A stretch of DNA of 64,000 nucleotides from Prauserella isguenensis (GCF_014191605.1 NZ_JACHWU010000001.1:1116001-1180000), one strand, 5' to 3'. Positions 45,387 through 58,322 are shown, counted from the first letter of the stretch. Made by a program: numbers and translations. The notes: generated by a model not told the origin, from the sequence alone.

Positions 45387-46612
45387 CCGACAAGACCGCC
45401 ACGACGACGGAGGCCACCGACACCGACACGGCCGGCACCGACACGGCCGGTGCGGACACGGTCGGCATCGACGAAGCGCGCAACGATGCGGCGGGCGCCG
45501 ACGCGGCAGGCGCCGAGACGGCCACCGGGACCGGCGAGGCCGGTCCCGGTGACGGCGCGGTGGGCGGTGACGACGTGCTCGTCACCGTCGAGGACCTCAA
45601 GGTGCACTTCCCGATCAAGCGGGGAATCGTGCTGGAGCGCACCGCCGGATACGTCTACGCGGTCGACGGGGTCGACCTGACGATCCGGCGGGGTGAGACC
45701 TACGGCTTGGTGGGCGAGTCCGGGTGCGGCAAGACGACGCTCGGCCGCGGCCTGCTGCGGCTCGTCGAACCCACCGGCGGACGGATCGTGTTCGACGACA
45801 CCGACGTGTCCACGCTCAAAGGCGAGACGCTGCGCAAGTCCCGACGCCGGATGCAGATGATCTTCCAGGACCCGCTGTCTAGTCTGGACCCGCGGCAGTC
45901 CGTGGAATCGATCCTCGTCGAAGGGATGCGCGCGCACGGGCTCGACTCCGGGAAGGAAGCGACCCGGGCGCGGCTCGTCGAACTGCTCGACTCCGTCGGC
46001 CTGCCGGAGAGCGCGCTGCACAAGTACCCGCACGAGTTCTCGGGCGGACAACGGCAGCGCATCGGCATCGCGCGGGCACTGGCCGTGGAGCCGGACCTGA
46101 TCGTGGCTGACGAGCCGGTGTCGGCACTGGACGTGTCGGTGCAGGCACAGGTGTTGAACCTGTTGGAGGAGCTGCAGCAACGGCTGGGGCTGACGTATCT
46201 GGTCATCGCGCACGACCTCGCGGTGGTGCGGCACATCTCCGACCGGATCGGCGTGATGTACCTCGGGTCGCTCGTCGAAGAGGCGAGTTCCGACGAGATG
46301 TACGCCGAGCCGATGCACCCCTACACGAAGGCGTTGCTGTCGGCGGTGCCGGTGCCCGACCCGACGGTCGAGGACGAGCGGGAGCAGATCCTGCTGACCG
46401 GCGACCTGCCGTCACCCGCGAACCCACCGACGGGCTGCCGCTTCCACACGCGGTGCCCGTGGAAGCAGGACACGCTCTGCGACACGAACCGCCCCGAGCT
46501 GCGCGACGTCGGCGGCGGCCACCGCGTCGCGTGCCACTACGCCGAGGACATTCTCGCGGGCAGGATCAGCAGGCACGAGGTCGAACCCGAACTGGTCCAT
46601 CCCGACGCGTGA
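45383..46612 (+). CDS. Peptide ABC transporter ATP-binding protein, DppF type, with low-complexity N-terminal extension
   Basis: A 409-residue ATPase. Walker A G-E-S-G-C-G-K-T is at about 109-116, signature F-S-G-G-Q-R-Q at about 218, Walker B L-I-V-A-D-E-P-V at about 239. The family normally starts near [11 protein letters not shown], here residue 70. The first 68 residues are an Asp/Ala/Thr/Gly tract with repeated D-T-A-G-T and A-G-A-D units, DNA about 45410-45560, not seen in related proteins I know. It starts on a GTG overlapping the stop of the preceding gene (GTGA). The C-terminal Cys-rich peptide-transporter motif is present. Confidence 0.92.
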   Translation: MTDKTATTTEATDTDTAGTDTAGADTVGIDEARNDAAGADAAGAETATGTGEAGPGDGAVGGDDVLVTVEDLKVHFPIKRGIVLERTAGYVYAVDGVDLTIRRGETYGLVGESGCGKTTLGRGLLRLVEPTGGRIVFDDTDVSTLKGETLRKSRRRMQMIFQDPLSSLDPRQSVESILVEGMRAHGLDSGKEATRARLVELLDSVGLPESALHKYPHEFSGGQRQRIGIARALAVEPDLIVADEPVSALDVSVQAQVLNLLEELQQRLGLTYLVIAHDLAVVRHISDRIGVMYLGSLVEEASSDEMYAEPMHPYTKALLSAVPVPDPTVEDEREQILLTGDLPSPANPPTGCRFHTRCPWKQDTLCDTNRPELRDVGGGHRVACHYAEDILAGRISRHEVEPELVHPDA

Positions 46613-46618
46613 CCGGCC

Positions 46619-46646
46619 GGCGGGCCCGGGGCACCCTGGGCCCGCC
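46619..46646 (+). terminator. Terminator of the peptide transporter operon
   Basis: GGCGGGCCC (46619-46627), loop of 10, GGGCCCGCC (46638-46646). It begins 7 bases past the operon stop codon. Confidence 0.65.
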
Positions 46647-46683
46647 CGGCCACCACCCCTCCTTAGGCTTGCTGGCGCGTGAC

Positions 46684-46710
46684 GGTGTTCAACGCCCCGA
46701 AGGTGCCCTT
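46684..46710. repeat. Copy of the dispersed palindromic repeat, overlapping a gene end
   Basis: GGTGTTCAACGCCCCGAAGG then TGCCCTT. The repeat supplies the last eight codons and the stop of the EamA gene (P-P-R-A-P-S-G-R). It matches the 60868 copy base for base over the central GTTGAACGCCCC region, except for one change. Confidence 0.65.
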
Positions 46711-47657
46711 GGGGGCAGCTGCGACACGCTCGGTTGCGCCTCGCCGGGCTCGTCGGCAGGGACGAGGGGCTCGTGTGGCCGGCGTCGGCCCCGAATGAGG
46801 CGCGCCGTCGTGGAGCCGAGGAAGACGCCGGTCACGACGACGACCGCCGCTCCGATCTCGACCGGTGTCGGTCGTTCGCCCAGCAGCAGGAACGACAGCG
46901 TCATCCCGATCACCGGGACGAGCAGTGAGAACGGTGCCACCGAGCTGGCCGGATTGCGGCGCATCAGCGTCGTCCAGATGCCGGAACCGAGGACGGTGCC
47001 GAGCAACACGATGTAGCCGAGGCCGGCCACCGCGATCCACCCCTCGTCGATCGTCGCGAGCGAGTGCCACTGCCGCGCCGGGCCCTCGAAGACCAGGGAC
47101 AGCGCGAACATGGGCAGCGGCGGCACGACGCTCATCCAGAGCGTGAAGTGCAACGGGTTGTCCGGTTTCGCCTGTCGGGAGCACAGGTTGCCCGCCGCCC
47201 AGCTCAGTCCTCCCAGCAGCGTCAGGATCACCGGAAGCAGGGCCGCGTACTCGGCGCGTTGCCACGCGATCGCGGCCATGCCGACCACGGCCAGCGCGAT
47301 CCCCGCCAACTGCCTGCGCGAGAGTCGCTCGCGCAGCAACACGGCGCCGAGCAGCACGGTGAACGGCGCGGACGACTGCAGGACGAGCGACGCGAGTCCC
47401 GTCGGCATGCCGCTGTACATGCCGACGAACAGGAACGCGAACTGGAACGTGCCGAAGCCGAGGCCGTAGCCGATCAGCCACCGCGCCTTCACCTTCGGGC
47501 GCGGGACGAGCAGGACCGTCGGGACGGCGATGACGAGAAACCGCAGCGCACCGGCGAACAGCGGAGGAAAATGCGTCAGGGTCGCGTGGATCGCGAGGAA
47601 GTTGCAGCCCCAGATGACGGCGACGAACGCGGCGAGTAAGCGGTCTCTCGGCGGCAT
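46689..47657 (-). CDS. EamA/RhaT-family metabolite exporter
   Basis: A 322-residue protein with ten membrane spans in two EamA repeats (residues about 5-140 and 150-285), e.g. W-G-C-N-F-L-A-I-H-A at the first span. Such drug/metabolite exporters of about 300 residues pump out amino acids or toxic metabolites. The start ATG at 47657 replaces a longer frame. It is divergent from a LysR regulator that is its likely controller. The last eight codons fall inside a dispersed palindromic repeat and are probably not conserved. Confidence 0.85.
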   Translation of the reverse strand: MPPRDRLLAAFVAVIWGCNFLAIHATLTHFPPLFAGALRFLVIAVPTVLLVPRPKVKARWLIGYGLGFGTFQFAFLFVGMYSGMPTGLASLVLQSSAPFTVLLGAVLLRERLSRRQLAGIALAVVGMAAIAWQRAEYAALLPVILTLLGGLSWAAGNLCSRQAKPDNPLHFTLWMSVVPPLPMFALSLVFEGPARQWHSLATIDEGWIAVAGLGYIVLLGTVLGSGIWTTLMRRNPASSVAPFSLLVPVIGMTLSFLLLGERPTPVEIGAAVVVVTGVFLGSTTARLIRGRRRPHEPLVPADEPGEAQPSVSQLPPRAPSGR

Positions 47658-47738
47658 GGCTACCAGAGTGCTGCCCGAGGACTCTGTAGTCCAGCGAGAA
47701 TATTTGCAGCGAGTATGTAGTTGTGCTTCAATCATCGC

Positions 47739-48647
47739 GTGGATGTCGGCAAGCTGAGGACGTTGCGGGAGTTCGCGGATCGCGGGAGCGTCTCGGAGGC
47801 CGCCAAGGCGCTGAGTTGTACACCGTCAGCGGTGTCGCAACAGCTGCGCGCACTGCAGGCCGAGGTGGGACTCGTCCTCACCGAACCGGACGGGCGCGGC
47901 CTGCGCCTCACCGACGCCGGCAGCGCCCTCGTGTCGCGGGCCGACGACGTGCTGGCCGCGATCGACCGCGCGGAGACGGAGCTCGACACGTTCCGCAGCA
48001 CGCCGCGCGGGTGCGTGCGACTGGCGGTGTTCCCTTCGGCCGCACTGGTGCTGTTGCCGGGGTTGTTACGGCAGGTCGACGCAGTCGACGGCCTCGAACT
48101 GGACGTGCGCGATGTCGACATGACGCCACCCGAGGTGCCGGGGCTGATGGCCGACTTCGACGTCGTCGTGATGCACCGGGACGAGTACGCGCAGCCCGTC
48201 GCCTCCGAGCGACTCGAGGTGCTGCCGCTACTGCGGGAACCGCTCGACGTGGCGCTGCCTCCCGACCATCCGCTCGCGGGCGCCGACCGCGTGGAGCTGG
48301 CCGACCTGGCCGCGGAGCCGTGGATCAGCGTCGACGTCGGATTCCCCGTCGACGACCTGCTGGTGTCGCTGGCCACGCGGACCGGTGTCCGGCCACGGGT
48401 CGTCCAGCGGATCAACGACTTCCGAATCATCGAGTCGCTCGTCGCCGCAGGGCACGGGATCGCCCTACTGCCGAGGTACACAGTGGACACCGCGAAGGTG
48501 TTGTGCAAACCGCTCGCCGGTGTCAGGGCCGCCCGGAACATCGAGGCGGTGATCCGCCCCGGCGCTCCCGACCGTCGACCGGCGGTGCGTGCCGTGCTGG
48601 ACGCGATTCGCGACGAGGCGGCCCAGTTCGGCGAACCGGGCGCGTGA
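47739..48647 (+). CDS. LysR-family transcriptional regulator
   Basis: A 302-residue regulator. The winged helix is L-R-T-L-R-E-F-A-D-R-G-S-V-S-E-A-A-K-A-L at residues 6-25, then T-P-S-A-V-S-Q-Q-L as recognition helix. The effector domain follows from about 90. I start at the GTG at 47739, which begins V-D-V-G-K-L-R; the TTG at 47721 adds six residues. The spacer to the EamA gene (81 bases) holds AGAATATTTGCAG and repeated CAGCGAG boxes, consistent with a LysR site. The sequence suggests regulation of the exporter by its substrate. Confidence 0.85.
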   Translation: MDVGKLRTLREFADRGSVSEAAKALSCTPSAVSQQLRALQAEVGLVLTEPDGRGLRLTDAGSALVSRADDVLAAIDRAETELDTFRSTPRGCVRLAVFPSAALVLLPGLLRQVDAVDGLELDVRDVDMTPPEVPGLMADFDVVVMHRDEYAQPVASERLEVLPLLREPLDVALPPDHPLAGADRVELADLAAEPWISVDVGFPVDDLLVSLATRTGVRPRVVQRINDFRIIESLVAAGHGIALLPRYTVDTAKVLCKPLAGVRAARNIEAVIRPGAPDRRPAVRAVLDAIRDEAAQFGEPGA

Positions 48648-48660
48648 CGTCGCCGGGGCG

Positions 48661-48681
48661 CCCCGGAACCCGCGGCACGGG
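48661..48681 (+). repeat. Single degenerate copy of the 21-bp repeat
   Basis: CCCCGGAACCCGCGGCACGG differs by two bases from the 22707 unit, read in the same orientation as that cluster. It lies alone between the LysR gene and leuA. Confidence 0.5.
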
Positions 48682-48733
48682 GGTAGGCGGGTCGCCCACC
48701 TCCGCGCCGCGGCGGTTCAGGTCCCGTGGCGTA

Positions 48734-50578
<1,845 letters not shown>

Positions 50579-50581
50579 TCA

Positions 50582-50636
50582 GACCGGCACGACGAAACCC
50601 CGCGACGGGGAGCCGGTCCGATCAGGCCCCGTCGCG
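50582..50636 (-). promoter_or_regulatory. Attenuator-like alternative hairpins of leuA
   Basis: On the minus strand CGCGACGGGG (50636-50627) can pair with CCCCGTCGCG (50610-50601). The competing form is the hairpin CCCCG-TCG-CGGGG (50610-50598) followed by TTTCGTC, enclosed by GACCGGC (50618-50612) with GCCGGTC (50588-50582). The two share CCCCGTCGCG and are mutually exclusive, as in amino-acid attenuators. Confidence 0.6.
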
Positions 50637-50663
50637 GCAGCGAAGCAGAAGTGCGCGTGCCAC
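50622..50663 (-). CDS. Leucine leader peptide of leuA
   Basis: A 13-residue peptide, M-A-R-A-L-L-L-R-C-R-D-G-A, from a GTG at 50663 to a TGA at 50622. Three consecutive leucine codons (CTT CTG CTT) are followed by the first arm of the attenuator hairpin. Ribosome stalling on these codons when leucyl-tRNA is scarce would change which hairpin forms. The ribosome site before the GTG is weak. Confidence 0.6.
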   Translation of the reverse strand: MARALLLRCRDGA

Positions 50664-50792
50664 GAGTGCGAGGCTAACCCAACGGCGCGCCGACTGGCGA
50701 GGGCGGGCCCCGACATCGAAATGTTACGGCGCAACATCGTTGCAGGTTACTGGCCCGTAGCAATTGCCCATGTGACGTGTCAGACTGCCGTC

Positions 50793-51329
50793 ATGGGTGA
50801 GCACACGGAGAAGAACGCGCAGGGTGACGCCGGTGGTGGCGCCGACGCGGAGGCCACTCAGGTGCATCAGACGTCGGCCCCCGCGGCGACGTCCGGCGAC
50901 AGCGGCGCGCAGCAGGCGGCCGCATCGAACGGCACCCCCGGCGCGGCGAACGGCGCGGCGGGTGGGTCGACCGGTGGCTCGCGGCGGGCGCAGCGCGAGG
51001 CGAAGGCGTCGTCGGTCGACTGGACCGCGGTTCGCGAACGCGGCGTCGGCCTGCTGGCCGGGATCGTCAGGTGGGTCGGCCTGGCGTTCGCACTGGTCCT
51101 GGTGCTCCATGTGATCTTCGTGATCGGCGAGGCCAACCCCGAGAACAGCATCGTGCAGTGGGTGGCCGATTCGTCGGAGAACCTCGCCGTCGGTTTTCAC
51201 GACCTGTTCCAGCCCTCGGATCCCAACCTCCTGGTCCTGATCAACTACGGCATCGCGGCGATCTTCTGGCTCGTCGTGTCGTCGATCGTGGCGAAGGTGA
51301 TCCGCAGGGTCGGCGGCGCGGTCGGCTGA
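50793..51329 (+). CDS. Small two-span membrane protein with disordered N-terminus
   Basis: A 178-residue protein. Residues 1-75 are Gly/Ala/Ser/Thr-rich and disordered, with a basic R-R-A-Q-R-E-A-K end. Two hydrophobic segments follow: V-G-L-A-F-A-L-V-L-V-L-H-V-I-F-V-I near 95-112 and I-A-A-I-F-W-L-V-V-S-S-I-V near 153-167. The ending R-R-V-G-G-A-V-G is basic. No known domain. It is divergent from leuA with the leader region between; the ATG at 50793 is the first start after the leuA promoter region. Confidence 0.7.
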   Translation: MGEHTEKNAQGDAGGGADAEATQVHQTSAPAATSGDSGAQQAAASNGTPGAANGAAGGSTGGSRRAQREAKASSVDWTAVRERGVGLLAGIVRWVGLAFALVLVLHVIFVIGEANPENSIVQWVADSSENLAVGFHDLFQPSDPNLLVLINYGIAAIFWLVVSSIVAKVIRRVGGAVG

Positions 51330-51378
51330 CCCGCCGCCCTGCGGGCACGGTGCCGCCCTGCGGGCACGGCGCCGTCCC

Positions 51379-51395
51379 AGGGGCACCTCGGGGCG
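51379..51395. repeat. Half copy of the dispersed palindromic repeat
   Basis: AGGGGCACCTCGGGGCG, between the converging 51329 and 51411 gene ends; GCCCTGCGGGCACGG occurs twice just before it. Only the left arm of the full repeat is present. Confidence 0.45.
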
Positions 51396-51410
51396 CTCAC
51401 GCCGGCCGTG

Positions 51411-52004
51411 TCACGGCAGCGGTTCGCCCCACGTTCCGGTGTAGGCGACCTCCGACAACGGCAGGCGGGTGCGTGCCGCCCGTTCCCGCTCGACGTCGCG
51501 TGGCTCCCCGAGCACCTCGGCGTCGGCGGGAACGCCGACGGCGATCGCCACCAGCGGGTCGACGTCCGAGGGCACGTCGAAGGTGCGGCGCACCCGCTCC
51601 GCGTCGAAACCCGCCATCTGGTGTGCCGCGAGGCCCTCGGCGACGGCCTGCAGCGCAAGGTTCTCCGTGGCGAGCCCGACGCCGTACTCCGCGTACGGCA
51701 CCTCGCCCTTGGCGTTACGCCGCACGGCCAGCCCGATCAGCAGCGCACCCGCACGGTGCGCCCACGATCGGTTCCGCTCCGTCAGCGCTGCCAGCACGCC
51801 CGCGTACGTGTCGTCACCGCGCAGTCCGACGAGGAATCGCGCGGGCTGGGTGTTGCCGAACGACGGCGCCCACCGCGCCGCGTCGAGCAGGCTGCGGATC
51901 TGCGCCGGTGTGACGTCGATCATTGCATCGAGGGCGCGGAGGCTCCGGCGCCGGGCGATCAGCTCGTGCACCCCGATGGGCGTTTCTTGTTGTCCGCCAC
52001 TCAT
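51411..52004 (-). CDS. Nitroreductase-family FMN protein
   Basis: A 197-residue oxidoreductase. R-R-R-S-L-R-A-L near residue 19 is the usual FMN-phosphate loop, [14 protein letters not shown] the following conserved helix and loop, and [16 protein letters not shown] the central helix. Members reduce nitro groups, quinones or other acceptors with NAD(P)H; the substrate is unknown. The ATG at 52004 has GGAGGTG five bases upstream. Confidence 0.85.
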   Translation of the reverse strand: MSGGQQETPIGVHELIARRRSLRALDAMIDVTPAQIRSLLDAARWAPSFGNTQPARFLVGLRGDDTYAGVLAALTERNRSWAHRAGALLIGLAVRRNAKGEVPYAEYGVGLATENLALQAVAEGLAAHQMAGFDAERVRRTFDVPSDVDPLVAIAVGVPADAEVLGEPRDVERERAARTRLPLSEVAYTGTWGEPLP

Positions 52005-52176
52005 TCCGCACCTCCACAGGCCCGGAAACCAGCAGCTAGGCGGCGTGCGAGGGGTCACAGAGCCGGATGGCGTCCGGGTGAACGATCGGTACCCTGGTCA
52101 CGACGATACGGAGCGTGCGCACCTTTGCGACAAGGCCGCCGAGCGTGCGCCGCTCCATCGAGGAGGTTCGGCCAAA

Positions 52177-54485
<2,309 letters not shown>

Positions 54486-54561
54486 GAGACGCGGAAGGAA
54501 CGCTGTAACCGGGCGCAGCGGAGTAGGCGCCCATTCGGCGCGATTCCGGCGAATCGTGATC

Positions 54562-54608
54562 AAAGCGAGAACCGCGAAGGTTTCGACCTTCGCGGTTCTC
54601 GCTTTTTT
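54562..54608 (+). terminator. Rho-independent terminator of lysC-asd
   Basis: AGCGAGAACCGCGAAGG (54564-54580), loop TTTCGA, perfect complementary arm 54587-54603, then TTTTT. It is the only classical T-tract terminator in this part of the window. Confidence 0.95.
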
Positions 54609-54721
54609 CGGATTCTTTTCCTTGTTGCCGGTGACACACGTCTCCGATAGTTGTAGACGCTAACTAAACGCTGGTATGTCTGGTGGTGAAGTGATCACGT
54701 GCAGTGAGAAGAGGTGCGGAC

Positions 54722-55609
54722 ATGGTGCATGAGCTGCGCGATTGGGACATCGTTTCGGGTGTGGGAATCACCGCCCTCGGTGTGGCCGCCGCTCGGGCGG
54801 TCGAAACCAGCCGGGACGACGCGCTCGTTCGGGACCCTTATGCCGCCGATTTCGTGTGTTCCGCAGAATCGCCCTTTCCCATGCCGACGCGTGCCGAGGA
54901 CGTCGCCGACGACGATCGCCGCTGGTCGCCGATGTCGGCATTTCTGGGGCTGCGTTCACGATTTCTCGACGAGTATCTGCTCGATTCCTGCAACGGCGCC
55001 GGAGAGGCGGGTGTGCGGCAGGTCGTGGTGCTCGCGGCCGGGCTGGACAGCCGCGCCTTCCGTCTACCGTGGCCGCACGGCGTCACGGTCCACGAGGTGG
55101 ACCAACCGCGGGTGCTGGAGTTCAAGGACGAGGTGCTCGACCGCAGCGGTGCCGAGCCGGGATGCACACGCCGTGTCGTGCCGGTCGACCTGCGGGACGA
55201 CTGGGCCGGGGCGCTCGTCGGCAGCGGCTTCGACCCCGCAGCGCCCACCTGCTGGCTCGCCGAGGGGCTCATGCCCTACCTCCCCGGTGACGCGGCCGAG
55301 CGGCTGCTGACGACCGTGCACGAGCTGTCCGCGCACGGCAGCACGATCGCCGTGGAGTACATGCCGCGGATGGGTTCGATCTTCGCGGACTCGTCCGCCG
55401 CGTCGCTGGCGGCCGGATTCGGGATCGATCTCGCCGCGCTGCTGTCGGACGCCGACTACGACCCCAACGCCCGGCTGGCCGAGCTCGGGTGGGCCGTCGA
55501 CGAGGTGACGGCGGCGCAGCTGGCCGATCGGTACGGCCGCACCTTCGACGACGGTGAGATCGCCGAGCTGGCGGGCAACGGGCGGTACCTGACGGCGCGG
55601 AAACGCTGA
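54722..55609 (+). CDS. SAM-dependent methyltransferase (LCM/TIGR00027-type)
   Basis: A 295-residue class I methyltransferase. The start D-W-D-I-V-S-G-V-G-I-T-A-L-G-V-A-A-A and the Y-A-A-D-F-V region are typical of this actinobacterial group. The SAM site is V-V-V-L-A-A-G-L-D-S-R-A-F-R at about 104-117 with V-H-E-V-D-Q-P following. W-L-A-E-G-L-M-P-Y-L is the conserved strand 4 motif. Mycobacteria have a dozen or more paralogues, some for O-methylation of secondary metabolites; the substrate is unknown. The ATG at 54722 is chosen over the upstream in-frame GTG. Confidence 0.9.
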   Translation: MVHELRDWDIVSGVGITALGVAAARAVETSRDDALVRDPYAADFVCSAESPFPMPTRAEDVADDDRRWSPMSAFLGLRSRFLDEYLLDSCNGAGEAGVRQVVVLAAGLDSRAFRLPWPHGVTVHEVDQPRVLEFKDEVLDRSGAEPGCTRRVVPVDLRDDWAGALVGSGFDPAAPTCWLAEGLMPYLPGDAAERLLTTVHELSAHGSTIAVEYMPRMGSIFADSSAASLAAGFGIDLAALLSDADYDPNARLAELGWAVDEVTAAQLADRYGRTFDDGEIAELAGNGRYLTARKR

Positions 55610-55664
55610 CCGTCCCGCCGCACGACCCCCCGCGCGGGTGAGGGCGGCCGGTAATGTTGTCGCC

Positions 55665-56039
55665 ATGTGGAAACGGACGGCGCCGGTCGCCGCGCTGGGG
55701 TTGTTGTTGCTCGCCGGGTGTTCCGAGGTCGCGGAGGTCAGCGAGTCCGTGGGCGGGGCCGCGGACACAGCGAGCGTCTGCGGTCAGGCGCTCGGGATCG
55801 TCGACCTCAACCCGAACGTCGATCCTCAGCAGGTCCAGGACGAGGCGGCGGACAAGGCGCAGCGGTTGCGGGATCTCGCGGGCCAGGCGGCCGAGCAGGA
55901 TCTCAAGCAGAATCTGACCGCGCTCGCGGACGGCTACGTCGAACTCGAACAGCAACGCGCCGACCGCATCGGCGATTTCAACCAGTGGCTGCAGCAGAAC
56001 CTGAACAAGCTCGACCAACTGCGGAAGGCCTGTACCTGA
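55665..56039 (+). CDS. Small lipoprotein with coiled coil
   Basis: A 124-residue protein. The signal peptide W-K-R-T-A-P-V-A-A-L-G-L-L-L-L-A-G-C has a textbook lipobox L-A-G-C at residues 16-19. The mature part is Gln/Asp-rich and helical (A-A-D-K-A-Q-R-L-R-D-L-A-G-Q-A-A-E), with two cysteines, C39 and the penultimate residue. No domain recognised. It stands alone before a bidirectional terminator. Confidence 0.75.
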   Translation: MWKRTAPVAALGLLLLAGCSEVAEVSESVGGAADTASVCGQALGIVDLNPNVDPQQVQDEAADKAQRLRDLAGQAAEQDLKQNLTALADGYVELEQQRADRIGDFNQWLQQNLNKLDQLRKACT

Positions 56040-56048
56040 CCTGCCGGA

Positions 56049-56086
56049 ACGGGTGCCGGCCGAGGCGTAAGCCTGCCGGCACCCGT
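56049..56086. terminator. Bidirectional hairpin terminator
   Basis: ACGGGTGCCGGC (56049-56060) pairs with GCCGGCACCCGT (56075-56086); the 14-base loop contains AGGC-GTAA-GCCT, extending the stem. Lies between converging genes ending at 56039 and 56089. Confidence 0.75.
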
Positions 56087-56088
56087 CG

Positions 56089-57288
56089 TCACGCGGGCTG
56101 GGGCGCGATCTCGTCGGAGGTTGTGCGGCGGGAGAGGGCGGCTCCGGCCGCGGCGAACGCCAGTCCGCCGACACCCGCGGCGACGAATCCCATGCCTGGC
56201 GACGTGTGATCCATGACGAACCCGACGACCGGGCTGCCGAGTGCGAGCCCGAGGCGGGTCGCCGAGTCCTGCACCCCCATCGCCTCGCCGCGCACGGCGG
56301 GCGGGGCGAGTTGCGACACGCGTTCCGTCGTCGCGGCCAGGGTCGGGGCGCACACGAGGTTGGACGGCACGAGCACGAGTGCCAGCAGCCACCACGGCTG
56401 TGCCACCAGTGCCGCGGGGACCGTCAGCGCGGCGAGTGTGACCATCAGCGTCAACTGGGACGCGGACCGCCGTGCGACACCGTGCACGATTCCGCCCACC
56501 AGCGAGGCCAGGCACATCACGGCGATGACGACGCCGGTCCAGCCCACCTCGCCGGACCCGCGCAGGGTCGCCAGCGCGGCCAGCTCGGCGCCGACCAGCA
56601 CGAACAGTGCACCCGTCGCGACGAGCAGGGTGGCGATCATCCGCCTGCCGAGCCACGACGTCAGCGGTGGGCGCACCGCGCCGCGCGCGGGCCGGCCGGC
56701 TTCGTCCGGGGTGCGCACCGGTGGGTTCACGACGTACAGCGCACCTGCGCACGCACCGAACAGCAGGCCGATACCGGTCAGTGCGGCCGTCGAGGACACC
56801 TGCGTGCTGACGAGGATCCCCAGTGCGGGTCCGGTCATGAACGTCAGCTCGACGAGTATCGAGTCGAGCGAGTAGGCGGTTCGGCGCTGGCGCACGGGAA
56901 CGAGCGCTGCGATCACCTGGCGCGCGATCGGCCCCGCGGGGATGAGCAGCGCGCCCGCGGGCAGTGCCGCGACGAGCAGCACCGTGTACGGCAGGTGCGG
57001 CGCGGCGATCCAGAACGTCGTCGAGACCGCGCCGCACGCCACGACGACGGGCCGCAGTCCGTAGCGGTCGATCGTCCGGCCCAGCAGCGGTGCCGCGAGT
57101 GCCGTGCCCGCGGTCGTGGCGGTGCCGACGAGACCTGCGGCGCCGTAGCCGTGGCCGAGTGTGCCGACGACGTGGAGCGTCAGGGTGACGCCCGTGGCGG
57201 TCATGGGGAGGCGGGCGAGCACGGCGACGAGCGTCGACGTGGCCATGCGCGGAATGCGAAGAATGTGCAGGTAGGGCGTCAGCGGCAC
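56089..57288 (-). CDS. MFS transporter (exporter-like)
   Basis: A 399-residue, twelve-span major facilitator. The motif-A-like loop G-R-T-I-D-R-Y-G-L-R-P follows span 2. The family start P-Y-L-H-I-L-R-I-P-R is at residue 4 when translated from the GTG at 57288; a TTG at 57324 and an internal ATG (57246) are alternatives. It is similar to actinobacterial exporters of unknown drug specificity. Divergent from a secreted protein with a 371-base spacer. Confidence 0.8.
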   Translation of the reverse strand: MPLTPYLHILRIPRMATSTLVAVLARLPMTATGVTLTLHVVGTLGHGYGAAGLVGTATTAGTALAAPLLGRTIDRYGLRPVVVACGAVSTTFWIAAPHLPYTVLLVAALPAGALLIPAGPIARQVIAALVPVRQRRTAYSLDSILVELTFMTGPALGILVSTQVSSTAALTGIGLLFGACAGALYVVNPPVRTPDEAGRPARGAVRPPLTSWLGRRMIATLLVATGALFVLVGAELAALATLRGSGEVGWTGVVIAVMCLASLVGGIVHGVARRSASQLTLMVTLAALTVPAALVAQPWWLLALVLVPSNLVCAPTLAATTERVSQLAPPAVRGEAMGVQDSATRLGLALGSPVVGFVMDHTSPGMGFVAAGVGGLAFAAAGAALSRRTTSDEIAPQPA

Positions 57289-57659
57289 ACTGCGACGTAA
57301 CAGCAGCCCGGTACGGTCGTGCAACTTTTTTCGGTCACATCACACGACGGCCGTGGGTGACGCGCCGGAGAGTGAACTCCTCGGGCGGGAAAGCGAAACG
57401 GTTACGTCGAGGGATGGCGGTGAGAACTGTGGTGGACGATGCGACCACAGGGTGACTCCCGGATCGCTCGTCTCGGTACTTGCCGTACCGGCAATCGGGT
57501 GAGGCGACACCCCCGCACGGCCCAGTAGTCCGGCGGTCGTGGACACGTGCCGTGATGTGGTTACGCCACGGGATCAGGGGATTGCAGGGTGTGCACGGGG
57601 GTTCCGGTTGGTACGGCTGGACCTGTTCGTTGCTCTCCCACGCCAGGAGGTTGGCAGTC
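57289..57659. other. 371-base gene-free divergent spacer with an inverted repeat
   Basis: No supported gene. Its clearest structure is CTGTGGT (57427-57433) with ACCACAG (57444-57450), a 10-base spacer. Related palindromic fragments (GTACCGGC, GTACTTGCCG) lie at 57475-57490. A regulatory role for the flanking MFS and secreted-protein genes is possible but not shown. Confidence 0.4.
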
Positions 57660-58208
57660 ATGAAGTCCGGATTCGCTCGCACGGTCGCCGCGGTGCTGTC
57701 GGGGGCCGCGATCGCGGTCTCCACGTCGGGGATCGCGACGGCCGCGAGCATCAGCGACGACGGCAGCGGCTCGGTCACGACCCAGTCGAGTGCACACCGC
57801 CTGCTGGACCTGAGAGACCAGCTCACCGACCGGGCCTATTCCGGTGACGTGCAGGGTACGAAGGCCACGCTCACCGACATCGACCCGGTCCTGGACCGCC
57901 TCGCGGCCGCACCGGCCTCGCGGCAGGCCGTCAGCGATGCGAAGAAGGCGCTGTCGCAGAACGCGAAGGTGCAGGACGTCCTCGCGAACCCGCAGGCCGA
58001 GCCGCGCGCGTACACGGCGGGTCCCGAGATGCGGCAGTTGCCTGCGCTGCCGGACCCGTTGAGCGCGGTGAACGGTCTGCTGCAGTCGCTGCTCGCGACG
58101 GTGCAGGGGCTGCTTTCCGGGCTGCTCGGCCCGGTCCCTGCGCCGGAGGTGCCGTCGGTGCCGGAGACGCCGGAGGTTCCGGAGGTGCCGGACGTCCCGG
58201 CGCCGTAA
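57660..58208 (+). CDS. Secreted protein of unknown function with Pro-Glu-Val tail
   Basis: A 182-residue exported protein. Signal peptide M-K-S-G-F-A-R-T-V-A-A-V-L-S-G-A, cut near A-T-A-A-S. The mature part is helical (L-L-D-L-R-D-Q-L-T-D-R-A-Y, then A-T-L-T-D-I-D-P-V-L-D-R-L). A hydrophobic L-L-Q-S-L-L-A-T-V-Q-G-L-L-S-G-L stretch follows near 140-155. The C-terminus repeats P-E-V-P (six V-P or P-E-V/T-P steps), suggesting a wall-spanning or ligand-binding tail. The ATG at 57660 has CCAGGAGG ten bases upstream. No known domain. Confidence 0.75.
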   Translation: MKSGFARTVAAVLSGAAIAVSTSGIATAASISDDGSGSVTTQSSAHRLLDLRDQLTDRAYSGDVQGTKATLTDIDPVLDRLAAAPASRQAVSDAKKALSQNAKVQDVLANPQAEPRAYTAGPEMRQLPALPDPLSAVNGLLQSLLATVQGLLSGLLGPVPAPEVPSVPETPEVPEVPDVPAP

Positions 58209-58248
58209 CAGGCGGCGAGTGCCACGTCGAGAAGTCGACGTTCCGAGA

Positions 58249-58304
58249 AAGTCCCCGGGGGCACCTGGTTGCGTTCAGTGCAATCACGGTGCCTCCGGGG
58301 ACTT
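58249..58304. terminator. Bidirectional hairpin terminator
   Basis: AAGTCCCCGG (58249-58258) plus GGCACC pair with GGTGCC plus CCGGGGACTT (to 58304), with one mismatch between the two blocks. Between converging genes ending at 58208 and 58323. Confidence 0.75.
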
Positions 58305-58322
58305 CCGTTTCGGCCGGCGAAG

